From positions 5,497,001-5,561,000 of the forward strand of contig NZ_CP052859.1 of the NCBI RefSeq assembly GCF_012935695.1: a DNA stretch of 64,000 nucleotides, written 5' to 3'. Of this stretch, positions 19,317-28,500 are shown one piece after another. The number at the start of each line of letters is the position of its first letter. Position 1 is the first letter of the stretch. The notes beneath the pieces were generated by a model. It searched no databases and had not been told where the DNA came from. It saw nothing but the letters and a program-made list of their open reading frames with translations. The DNA comes from Pseudomonas sp. ADAK18. Lineage in GTDB: Bacteria > Pseudomonadota > Gammaproteobacteria > Pseudomonadales > Pseudomonadaceae. The translations under genes and the position numbers were made by a program.

Positions 19317-19566
19317 ATACGTACCTCCCGAAGCATTTTGGTGAAACCTTTAATCGGTGCGGGAAGACGTAAGCCGCTCGCCTAGGTATAGTGCCGCCCC
19401 TCTTCGCGTCAGCGGTCGTCGGTAACGAGGCCCTGTGAAGCGCGAAACCGCATGAATAAAAACACCCGCAAAAGGATTGGGGTCGACCGTCGCGCACTGC
19501 CTGGTGCTATGCGAAGGATCGGACCGTCCTGCGTTTGCCATTAGAAAAATCAGCGAGGAACACTCC
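19317..19566 (+). other. leader region of the symporter gene
   Basis: 250 bp without a proven gene. A -10-like TATAGT near 19387 would give a leader of about 170 nt. It contains complementary TTCGCG/CGCGAA segments and a 30-codon frame (19452-19544, MNKNTRKRIG..., six Arg) with only a weak ribosome site. It may be a structured leader or leader peptide. I do not recognise a glycine riboswitch here. Confidence 0.3.
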
Positions 19567-21018
19567 ATGCTAGAAGTCATCAACGACTTCCTCTCAGGGA
19601 AAGTATTGATCGTGCTCATTGTCGGGCTCGGTGGTTACTTCACGATCCGCTCGCGTTTCGTTCAGCTGCGCCACTTTTTCCACATGTTTGCGGTGTTCCG
19701 CGACAGCCTGAAAAGCAGCGCCGGTCAGCTCAGTTCGTTCCAGGCGCTGATGCTCAGCCTCGCCGGGCGTGTGGGTGCCGGTAACATTGCCGGTGTCGGC
19801 ATTGCCGTGACCTTGGGTGGCCCGGGCGCCGTGTTCTGGATGTGGGTGACCGCACTGGTGGGCATGTCCTCGAGCTTTATCGAGTGCTCCCTCGGCCAAC
19901 TCTACAAACGCACCGACGCTGAAGGTACATACCGTGGCGGCCCGGCCTATTACATCCAGCACGGCCTGCACAAACGCTGGCTGGGTATGGTGATGGCGTT
20001 CCTGCTGCTGGTGACTTTCGGCTTCGCCTTCAACGGCCTGCAAGCCCATGCCGTGACCCACTCGCTGAATAACGCCTTTGGCCTGGACACCACCTACACC
20101 GGCCTGGCCCTGGCGGTATTGCTGGGCCTAGTGTTTATCGGCGGGATCAAGCGTATCGCTTCGATCGCCGACCTGCTGGTGCCGGTCAAGACCCTGGTCT
20201 ACATCGCCGTGACCCTGTACGTGATCGTGCTGCAATTCGACCACGTACCGGCCATGCTGATGACCATCGTCAAGAGCGCCTTCGGCCTCGACCAAGCTTT
20301 CGGTGGCCTGGTGGGCAGCGCCATTATCATGGGTGTGAAACGCGGCGTATTCGCCAACGAAGCCGGCCTGGGCAGTGCGCCTAACGTGGCAGCCGTGGCT
20401 TCGGTGGAACACCCGATCGCCCAAGGTGTGGTGCAAGCGTTCAGCGTGTTCCTCGACACGTTCATCATCTGCACCTGCACCGCGTTGCTGATCCTGCTCT
20501 CGGGTTTCTACACTCCAGGCTTTGAGGGCGACGGTATCGCACTGACCCAGAACTCCCTGGCGGCAGTTGTCGGTGAGTGGGGGCGGATGTTCATCTCGGT
20601 CGCCCTGGCGTTGTTCGTGTTCACCTCGATCATGTACAACTACTACCTCGGCGAGAGCAACCTGCGCTTCATTGTGGGCGACAACCGCAAGGTGTTGATG
20701 GGCTACCGCGCGCTGGTGCTGGTGCTGATCTTCTGGGGTTCCATCGAGAACCTCGGCACCGTGTTCGCCTTCGCCGACATCACCATGACCATGCTCGCGT
20801 TCGTCAACCTGTTCGCCCTGGCGTTCCTGTTCAAGATCGCCATGCGCATCCTGAATGACTACGACAACCAGCGCGCTGCGGGCATCAAGACCCCAGTGTT
20901 CGATTCCAGCCAGTTCCCTGACCTGGACCTGGACCGTAACGCCTGGCCCGCCAATCCGGCGAAGCCAGAACCCGCTGCCAAGGCAACGGCTGAACTGAAC
21001 GCTCAAGCGCAACGCTAA
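19567..21018 (+). CDS. sodium:alanine/glycine symporter (AGCS family)
   Basis: 483 residues from the ATG at 19567 (GAGGAA 8 bases upstream). About eleven membrane helices. AGCS signature segments: SLAGRVGAGNIAGVGIAVTLGGPGAVFWMW and GVKRGVFANEAGLGSAPNVAA. Imports alanine, glycine or related amino acids with Na+. The C-terminal tail of about 40 residues is Pro/Ala-rich and cytosolic. Lies between aspA and asparaginase and so fits amino acid use. Confidence 0.93.
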   Translation: MLEVINDFLSGKVLIVLIVGLGGYFTIRSRFVQLRHFFHMFAVFRDSLKSSAGQLSSFQALMLSLAGRVGAGNIAGVGIAVTLGGPGAVFWMWVTALVGMSSSFIECSLGQLYKRTDAEGTYRGGPAYYIQHGLHKRWLGMVMAFLLLVTFGFAFNGLQAHAVTHSLNNAFGLDTTYTGLALAVLLGLVFIGGIKRIASIADLLVPVKTLVYIAVTLYVIVLQFDHVPAMLMTIVKSAFGLDQAFGGLVGSAIIMGVKRGVFANEAGLGSAPNVAAVASVEHPIAQGVVQAFSVFLDTFIICTCTALLILLSGFYTPGFEGDGIALTQNSLAAVVGEWGRMFISVALALFVFTSIMYNYYLGESNLRFIVGDNRKVLMGYRALVLVLIFWGSIENLGTVFAFADITMTMLAFVNLFALAFLFKIAMRILNDYDNQRAAGIKTPVFDSSQFPDLDLDRNAWPANPAKPEPAAKATAELNAQAQR

Positions 21019-21023
21019 GAGCT

Positions 21024-21120
21024 ATCCGGTCTCGCCAATACAGTTACGCTTTTGATGAGACCGGATACCCCGTGACACACCGCCTGGCCTTGGGCATGCT
21101 CTGGGCCACGCGGTGTTTTT
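21024..21120 (+). terminator. two stem-loops between symporter and asparaginase
   Basis: First ATCCGGTCTC / GAGACCGGAT (21024-21033 with 21057-21066), then ACACCGC-TGGCC / GGCCA-GCGGTGT followed by TTTTT (21077-21120). The second is a credible intrinsic terminator, placed just 19 bases before the asparaginase start, so it could also attenuate that gene. Confidence 0.65.
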
Positions 21121-21138
21121 CGTTCAGGAGAATTCTCG

Positions 21139-22125
21139 ATGTCCCCAGCTAACAACGTCATGGTGCTCTACACCGGTGGCACCATCGGCATGCAGGCCAG
21201 CGCTAATGGCCTGGCGCCTGCTTCGGGTTTTGAAGCGCGCATGAGCGACTTCCTCGCCAGCCAACCCCACATCAAAGTCCCTGCCTGGCGCTTCCGGGAA
21301 ATGTCCCCGCTGATCGACAGCGCCAACATGACCCCCACCTACTGGCAGCGTTTGCGCATTGCCGTGATCGAAGCGGTGGATGCCGGCTGCGACGCCGTAC
21401 TGATCCTGCACGGCACCGATACCCTGGCCTACAGCGCGGCGGCTATGAGTTTCCAACTGCTGGGCCTGCCGGCGCCGGTGCTGTTCACCGGCTCCATGCT
21501 GCCGGCCGGCGTGCCCGATAGCGATGCCTGGGAAAACGTCAGTGGTGCACTCGTGGCGCTGGGCGAAGGCTTGGCGCCGGATGTGCAACTGTATTTCCAT
21601 GGCGAGCTGATGGCGCCGACCCGCTGCGCGAAGATTCGCAGTTTTGGCCGCCATCCGTTTGCCGCGTTGCAGCGCAATGGCGGCGTGGCCAAGGCTGACT
21701 CGGTGCCTGCGGCGCTGAATTATCGTCATGACAAAGTGCTCGCCAACGTCGGCGTACTGCCGCTGGTACCGGGCATCACCGCCGCGCAACTCGACGGACT
21801 GATCAACAGCGGCATTCAGGCACTGGTGCTGGAATGCTTCGGCAGCGGTACCGGGCCGAGCGATAACCCGGCGTTTCTCGCCAGCCTCAAGCGGGCTCAA
21901 GAGCTGGGCATCGTGGTCGTGGCAATCACCCAATGCCATGAAGGCGGCGTGGAGCTGGACGTGTATGAAGCCGGCAGCCGCTTGCGGGGTGTTGGCGTGT
22001 TGTCGGGAGGCGGCATGACCCGCGAAGCAGCGTTCGGCAAACTCAATGCACTGATCGGTGCCGGGCTCGCGACTCAAGAGATTCGCCGACTGGTCGAGCT
22101 GGACCTGTGCGGCGAGCTCAACTGA
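21139..22125 (+). CDS. ansA: type I L-asparaginase
   Basis: 328 residues. No signal peptide, so cytosolic as expected for type I. Catalytic motifs: YTGGTIGM near the N-terminus with the nucleophilic Thr, ILHGTDTLAYSA with the Thr-Asp pair, and the Lys in RCAKIRSFG. Converts asparagine to aspartate, which the neighbouring aspartase deaminates. Ribosome site AGGAG. Only 18 bases after a terminator-like hairpin. Confidence 0.93.
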   Translation: MSPANNVMVLYTGGTIGMQASANGLAPASGFEARMSDFLASQPHIKVPAWRFREMSPLIDSANMTPTYWQRLRIAVIEAVDAGCDAVLILHGTDTLAYSAAAMSFQLLGLPAPVLFTGSMLPAGVPDSDAWENVSGALVALGEGLAPDVQLYFHGELMAPTRCAKIRSFGRHPFAALQRNGGVAKADSVPAALNYRHDKVLANVGVLPLVPGITAAQLDGLINSGIQALVLECFGSGTGPSDNPAFLASLKRAQELGIVVVAITQCHEGGVELDVYEAGSRLRGVGVLSGGGMTREAAFGKLNALIGAGLATQEIRRLVELDLCGELN

Positions 22126-22177
22126 TCGACGGCATATAACTTGCTCGCTTCCAGCCAACCCCTGGCTGGAAGCCCCC

Positions 22178-23170
22178 ATGCTTCACTCGCACCTCACCAC
22201 CCTCAATGCGGTCTCCCTGATACTCGATACCTTCAAGACCGAAGGCGTCGCCAGCGAGGTGTTGCTGGCCGGTAGCGGCATCTGCGGTGCCGACCTGAGC
22301 CGTGCCGACACGTGCATCACCACCAATCAGGAAATGCGCGTCTGCACCAATGCCGTGGCCTTGCGCCGGGATATCGGCCTGGAACTGGGCCAACGCATGC
22401 ATGTGTCGTCCTACGGCATGCTCGGCTATGCGCTGCTGACCAGTGCCACCTTCGGTGACGCTTTGCGCCTGGCCCTGCGCTACCCGGCGCTGTTGGGAAC
22501 ACTTTTTGAGCTGAGCCTGGAAGAAGACGGTCAGCTAATCTGGTTCACCGCCAGCGATTACCGGGAAAACCCGGCGCTGACCGAATTCAATGTCGAGTTC
22601 TGCCTGGTCTCGCTGAAAGTCATCTGTGACGATTTACTGGGCCATCCCCTGACATTGCTCGGTGCCCGTTTTGAGCACTCGGCCCCCGACTACCGCGCGC
22701 GTTATGCCGAACGTTTCGACTGCCCGCTGCAGTTTGAAGCCACCGCCAATGCCTTCGCCTTCGACCGGCGCTGGCTGGATCAACCCTTGCCGTTGGCCGA
22801 CGCCATCACCCATCGCGCCATGGCCGAGCGCTGCCGCAAACAGAACACCGAATTCACCGGGCGCCAGGCCTGGCTGGGCCGTGTGCGCCTATTGCTGACG
22901 GCGCAATTGAGCGTCGCACCGGGCATCGATGGACTGGCCGAGCAGATGAACTGTTCACCCCGCACCTTGCGCCGGCATCTGCATGACCTGGGTTGCAGCT
23001 ACCAGGAACTGCTGGACGAACTACGCTTCGAGCGGGCTAAGCAGTTGCTGGGAGAGAATGGACTGCCGATCTATCGTATTGCCGAGCAATTGGGTTTCAG
23101 CGAAACCGCGAGCTTCAGGCATGCCTTCGTGCGCTGGAGCGGCGTAGCACCCAGCCAGTTCAGGCCGTGA
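22178..23170 (+). CDS. AraC-family regulator (Arabinose_bd N-terminal type)
   Basis: 330 residues from the ATG at 22178 (MLHSHLTTLNAVSLILDTF). N-terminal effector domain of the OruR/ArgR-like arabinose-binding type (about 20-200, with SYGMLGYALLTSATFGDALRLALRYPALL), C-terminal AraC double HTH (about 235-330, ending FSETASFRHAFVRWSGVAPSQFRP). Located between the asparaginase and acetylpolyamine genes on the same strand; most likely the regulator of the polyamine pair that follows 156 bp later. Effector unknown. Confidence 0.88.
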   Translation: MLHSHLTTLNAVSLILDTFKTEGVASEVLLAGSGICGADLSRADTCITTNQEMRVCTNAVALRRDIGLELGQRMHVSSYGMLGYALLTSATFGDALRLALRYPALLGTLFELSLEEDGQLIWFTASDYRENPALTEFNVEFCLVSLKVICDDLLGHPLTLLGARFEHSAPDYRARYAERFDCPLQFEATANAFAFDRRWLDQPLPLADAITHRAMAERCRKQNTEFTGRQAWLGRVRLLLTAQLSVAPGIDGLAEQMNCSPRTLRRHLHDLGCSYQELLDELRFERAKQLLGENGLPIYRIAEQLGFSETASFRHAFVRWSGVAPSQFRP

Positions 23171-23326
23171 TGCGCCACGACCGGGCACGGCTGCTTCATT
23201 GAGGGGCGAATAACGGACATAGACTTTGGCCATATTTATCCCCTTTTGGCCGCTCCTGCCGTTCTCCAAAACCCCGCGCACCGCAACACTGCAAGGCATC
23301 CCAATCAGCCTGCGGAGAACAACAAT

Positions 23327-24367
23327 ATGCTGACGATCTACTCGGACGATCATCATCTGCACCACGGCCGTTGCGAATTGATGGACGGGAAATTGATGCC
23401 CTGCTTCGAAATGCCCTCCCGCGCCGACCATGTATTGCAACGGGTCAAGGATCGCGAGCTGGGCCCCGTGCAAGCCCCTCAGGACTTTGGCCTGGCGCCG
23501 CTGCAACGCATCCACAGCCGCGACTACCTGGACTTCTTCAAAGGCGCCTGGCAACGCTGGACCGAGTTTGGCCAGGACGGTGACCTGCTGCCCTACACCT
23601 GGCCGGCTCGTACCTTGCGCCGCGTATTGCCCACCAGCCTGCATGGCCAACTGGGCTATTACAGCTTCGACGGCGGCGCACCGATCACCGCCGGCACCTG
23701 GCAAGCGGCCTACAGCGCGGCCCAAGTAGCACTGACCGCCCAACAAGCGATCCAGCAAGGCGCCCACAGCGCCTTTGCTTTGTGCCGGCCGCCGGGACAC
23801 CACGCCGCCGGCGACTTGATGGGCGGTTATTGCTACCTCAACAACGCCGCCATCGCCGCCCAGGCCTTTCTCGATCAGGGCCACACAAAGGTCGCGATCC
23901 TCGATGTCGATTACCACCACGGCAACGGCACCCAGTCGATTTTTTATGAGCGTAGCGACGTGCTCTTCACCTCGATCCATGGACATCCGGAAGCGGAGTT
24001 TCCGTTTTTTCTGGGCTATGCCGATGAGCGGGGTGACGGCGCAGGTGAAGGCTTCAACTTCAACTATCCACTGCCGGCGGGTTCCGGCTGGGACAGCTGG
24101 AGCGCCGCGCTGGAAGAAGCCTGCACGGAAATCGAGCGCTACGGTGCCGACGTCATCGTTGTCTCCCTGGGAGTGGACACGTTCAAGGACGATCCGATCT
24201 CACAGTTCAAACTCGACAGCCCCGACTACCTGCGCATGGGCCAACGTATCGCCCGCCTGGGCAAGCCGACGCTGTTCGTGATGGAAGGCGGCTACGCCGT
24301 GGAAGAAATCGGCATCAACGCCGTCAACGTACTCGAAGGCTTTGAACACGAGGGGTCGCCACAATGA
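23327..24367 (+). CDS. aphA: acetylpolyamine amidohydrolase (class II HDAC fold)
   Basis: 346 residues from the ATG at 23327 (GGAG upstream). Arginase-deacetylase fold with zinc and catalytic residues in [36 protein letters not shown] and [13 protein letters not shown]. Matches the AphA-like acetylpolyamine deacetylases of Pseudomonas. It probably removes acetyl groups from acetyl-putrescine or -cadaverine so they can be used. Its TGA overlaps the ATG of the binding-protein gene (ATGA), so the two are co-translated. Confidence 0.88.
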   Translation: MLTIYSDDHHLHHGRCELMDGKLMPCFEMPSRADHVLQRVKDRELGPVQAPQDFGLAPLQRIHSRDYLDFFKGAWQRWTEFGQDGDLLPYTWPARTLRRVLPTSLHGQLGYYSFDGGAPITAGTWQAAYSAAQVALTAQQAIQQGAHSAFALCRPPGHHAAGDLMGGYCYLNNAAIAAQAFLDQGHTKVAILDVDYHHGNGTQSIFYERSDVLFTSIHGHPEAEFPFFLGYADERGDGAGEGFNFNYPLPAGSGWDSWSAALEEACTEIERYGADVIVVSLGVDTFKDDPISQFKLDSPDYLRMGQRIARLGKPTLFVMEGGYAVEEIGINAVNVLEGFEHEGSPQ

Positions 24368-25455
24368 ACATGCTCAAGTCTCTGGTCCTGTGCACGGCGC
24401 TCATCGGCGGCGTCGCCCACGCCGAAGAAAAAACCCTGCGGGTCTACAACTGGTTCGACTACATCACCCCCAAAGCCCTGGAAGACTTCAAGGCCCAGAA
24501 CCCCGCGATCAAACTGGTTTACGACATCTTCGACACCAACGAAGCCCTAGAAGCCAAGCTGCTCACCGGCAACTCCGGGTATGACGTGGTGGTGCCGTCC
24601 AATGTGTTCCTGGCCAAGCAGATCGAGGCCGGTGTATTCCAGCCGCTGGACCGCAGCCAGTTGCCGAACTGGAACCACCTCGATCCCAAGCTGATGAAGT
24701 TGATCGAGGCCAACGACCCGGGCAATAAATTCGCCGTGCCTTACATGTACGGCACCATCCTCATCGGCTTCAATCCAGACAAGGTCAAGGCGGCGCTGGG
24801 CGCCAATGCACCCGTGGACAGCTGGGACCTGATCTTCAAGGAAGAGAACATCAGCAAGCTCAAGCAGTGCGGCGTCGCGTTGCTGGATTCGCCGTCGGAG
24901 ATCCTGCCGCTGGCTTTACAGCACCTGGGCCTGGACCCCAACAGCAACAACCCCAAGGACTATGAAAAAGCCGAAGCGTTGCTGATGAAGATTCGCCCCT
25001 ACATCACCTACTTCCATTCCTCCAAATACATGGCAGATATCGCCAACGGTGACATCTGCGTCGCCGTCGGTTACTCCGGTAGTTTCTCCCAGGCCGCCAA
25101 CCGCGCCAAAGAAGCCAAGAACGGTGTGATCGTCGACATGCGCCTGCCCAAGGAAGGCGCACCGATCTGGTTCGACATGCTCGCCATTCCCAAAGGCGCG
25201 AAGAACCCGCAGGACGCCTACACCTTCATCAATTACCTGCTGCAACCCAAAGTGATTGCGCCCGTGAGCGATTTCGTCGGCTACCCCAACCCGAACAAGG
25301 ACGCCACCGAGTTGGTCGACCCGGCGATCCGCAATAACCCCAACCTGTACCCCACCGAAGCGGCGATGGCCACGCTGTACACCTTGAAGCCATTGGACAG
25401 CAAAGCTGAACGCGCCCGGACTCGCGCCTGGACCAAGATCAAGTCCGGGACCTGA
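24364..25455 (+). CDS. periplasmic polyamine-binding protein (PotF/SpuD-like)
   Basis: 363 residues. Signal peptide of about 19 residues ([11 protein letters not shown]), then the PotD/PotF fold: [64 protein letters not shown] and [10 protein letters not shown]. Binds putrescine-like polyamines in the periplasm. No permease or ATPase gene accompanies it, so it either feeds a transporter encoded elsewhere or acts as a sensor. Coupled to aphA by a 4-base overlap. Confidence 0.92.
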   Translation: MNMLKSLVLCTALIGGVAHAEEKTLRVYNWFDYITPKALEDFKAQNPAIKLVYDIFDTNEALEAKLLTGNSGYDVVVPSNVFLAKQIEAGVFQPLDRSQLPNWNHLDPKLMKLIEANDPGNKFAVPYMYGTILIGFNPDKVKAALGANAPVDSWDLIFKEENISKLKQCGVALLDSPSEILPLALQHLGLDPNSNNPKDYEKAEALLMKIRPYITYFHSSKYMADIANGDICVAVGYSGSFSQAANRAKEAKNGVIVDMRLPKEGAPIWFDMLAIPKGAKNPQDAYTFINYLLQPKVIAPVSDFVGYPNPNKDATELVDPAIRNNPNLYPTEAAMATLYTLKPLDSKAERARTRAWTKIKSGT

Positions 25456-25465
25456 GCCACGCACT

Positions 25466-25493
25466 GGCCGGGGCAGACAGACCTGCCCCGGCC
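25466..25493 (+). terminator. strong hairpin after the polyamine genes
   Basis: GGCCGGGGCAG / CTGCCCCGGCC, 11-bp perfect stem with a 6-base loop, 11 bases after the stop. The following sequence TATCTAAC is not a T run. Confidence 0.6.
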
Positions 25494-25546
25494 TATCTAA
25501 CTACTACCTGCCACACCACACACCTCGTTAGCTTTTTGCCTCGCAA

Positions 25547-25567
25547 CGGTACCGCTCACCGGTACCG
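25547..25567. promoter_or_regulatory. tandem CGGTACCG palindromes upstream of the large toxin-like gene
   Basis: Self-complementary CGGTACCG occurs twice (25547-25554 and 25560-25567), offset 13 bp, ending 20 bp before the start codon of the 1514-residue protein. It could be an operator or form a hairpin that hides the ribosome site. Confidence 0.35.
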
Positions 25568-25587
25568 ATCACGGCAAGGAAAAGGCT

Positions 25588-28500
25588 ATGAGCGCAACCC
25601 CTTCAACCCCACACGCCACTCCACTGACACACCCACTACTGGAAAAGGCCCTACTCACCCGCCTGAGCTACGAAGGGCCAACCCTCCACGAAGTCGCCTC
25701 GAATCTGCTGCGCGTAGAGCTGAAAACCCTCTACCCCGATCTGGACATCGACCCCGACGACACCATGATCGCTACCCCGGCGTGGGGCCTCATCGATAAC
25801 GAGTTGGTCTGCAGTCACATCCGGTACGTCTCCTTGAGCCGAACCCTGATCGGCCAGTGCCTGGAAGAAACGGTCGCCAACTTCCTGGAAGGGGAACACT
25901 TTCTTACGCGCCAACCTTTGTCCGACAACCCGGTGCACCTGGAAGTCAGCATCGAAAAAATCGCACAACTGCTTAATGATTTAGCCTCCGTGTTTTTCTT
26001 CTCATTCAAGGAGCAGCAACTGGCCTTCTGGAACGCCACAGGCGCCAAGCTGCCTCGCTGGCAAGAGCTTTCCGATGGCCTTCGTAAAGCACTGAATGTG
26101 CAGAAAGTCGGGGGTTGGGATGCCGATCACTGCGCCATCGCCCAAGCGGTATCGACATTCCCCGACAAGCAGGAACGTGTAACCCGACGACCAGAGATGG
26201 CAGACATCCAAGCCTGCCTGGTCGACATCGACATCCCAAACGGGAAGGCCCTTAAACATCTATCACTGGCAGGTATCGCGGTTCTACAAGGCCGCTACAA
26301 ACAACGCGACATCCTGCTGATGTACACCGTCGAATTCGGCTATGAAACATTCAGCTCGGTGAAAGCGCTGGGTGTCGCACTACGCCCACTATTCGAACCG
26401 CTGGAAGCTTCAGAGCCGTTTTCCTGGCGGCTGGTCGAGCCGGAAGGCAACTTCTTCGACCATATGGCCTGGGCCTTGATCAGCACTCAGCTCAAGAAAA
26501 TCGAATCACTCAATATCATCGATCCGCCAACGCCCTCCACTCAGGAAAACGACGTTACGCCTCCTTCGACCGATGAATTCAGTGACCGGGAAACAACCCG
26601 ACTGACGCAACTTGAAGAGGCGATACCCGACTGGCTGCTCCAGGCGTCGACACATGAACTGAGCGACTACAGCCAATACCTGATTGAACTGAGCACGCTG
26701 CGTAATCAGACACCGGATGACCTGTTCAGCATTCCCCCGATTAACGCCTTCGCCCAAAAGACAATGCGTGAAGCCATCATTGCCGACAAGACAAAGGAAG
26801 GCGCCGGCAAACTGCCGCTCGATGAACTGCAAATCATCCTGACGGAAAGCTTCACAGCAGGTGTATTTACCCTGCCCAATCCGTTCGAACGGCGTGTCCA
26901 GACCCTTGGCGAATATGGCCTCACCAACTCGCCACCCTACCTGGCCAGCGCAAGCTTCAAACATGGGCAAACCGTTCCTGACTGGCTCACCATCAGCTAT
27001 CTGACGGACATTGCGGAACACGTCGACATCGGTAAGGTTTACCCCCACTTGATCAAAAGCAACCTGGTCGATGACCCGCACGAAGCACCCCGACAAAAGC
27101 AATTCCACAGCCGCCAACTACGTTCGATGCTCCCGCTGCTGGCGCTGGAATGCAAAGTCAAACAACAGGGCAATGTGGATGCCCAAGGCTATCGCTACAT
27201 CGCCGAACTGGTTCAGCCGACGCCCGATAACCGACAGCCTATCGTGATCAGACCGCTATCGATTCGCCCACAGGGTCGGTTCAGCAGCACCAGCGATAAC
27301 ATTCTCAATATGTTTATTATTGGCCCGCGCGACCCGGATGACGGACCGTGCCTGCTCTATCGTCCCTTGCTGGACAACCCACTGCTGCAGTTCCAGTCAC
27401 TCCAGAACATGCTCTATGCCATGCACCAACCGGGCGAACTGCGCGACTCGATACTTGCCTGGCTGCCTGACCGGGCGCTGAGCTTCAACTACTCCCAATA
27501 TATCTTCCCCATTGGCCTGCCTTCGCCTTGGCTGACGATTCAGTCGTTGTCTGAGCCATTGAGCCTGCACGAGTGGACAGGGCCCGTCGTTTTCTCCAGC
27601 ACTGAACTGACGGGCGATATTTTTGGTGCCCTCTTTGACGCCAACACGAAGGCCATGATCGAACTGGCAGACCGCCAATCGCTGTCCAACGCCGAGAGAC
27701 AGTGGGCCTTGCTCGCAGACAGTGGCTGGGCGATTTTCAACGTGGCCTCGAACTTTCTGAACGGGTCCGCAGGTGTAGCGGTATGGGCCTGGCAAGTCAT
27801 CAGCGATATCCAACAAACGGTGGATGCCCACAATCAAGGCGACGACCTGATCCAATGGACAAGCTTGGGCGATGTATTGATGGCGCTGGCGATCATGGTT
27901 GCCCATCAGGCCCATCATCATCGCCAAACAGGAACCAAACAGCACGCTCATTTCAGGCCAGTGTTCACAGAGGGTGAAACATCGACGGCGATGCAAAACC
28001 GCCCCACGACGGTCGCCCACGGCTCATTGCCCCACAGTGAATACGCAACCATCGCAATTGCAGGTTCGGTGCCGCGTCGAACACCTGAGCAACTGAATAC
28101 CTACCTGGACAGTCTCAAGGTCGCGGCGCCAAACCTGCAGGACAACGCAATAACACTCACCGCCTCACCGGCTTCACCGGCTTCACCATTGCATCAGTTA
28201 CAGGACACCCATTACGCACAGGTTGGCCAACGCTGGTTTGAGGTGGTGGCTGATGAAGATGAAAACATCCTGGTACTCGACCCCCAACACCCTTCCCGGG
28301 AAGGCCCTCGCCTGAGCCATGGGCCCACGGGCTCTTGGCGCATCGATACCAGCTTGCGCTTGCTCGGCAGCGGCGTAAGCCTGAAAAGCCAACTGAAAAC
28401 CAAGCGATTGGCCAAGGCGCAGCGCCTAAAGGTGTTGGATGAGCAGTTGGAAGAACGCAAGGCAAGAGAAAAGCCGCTGAAGACTGAGCTGCAGGCGTTG

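Noticed and set aside
19317..19566. Glycine riboswitch before the alanine symporter
   Set aside because: The conserved glycine aptamer motifs are not visible in this leader.
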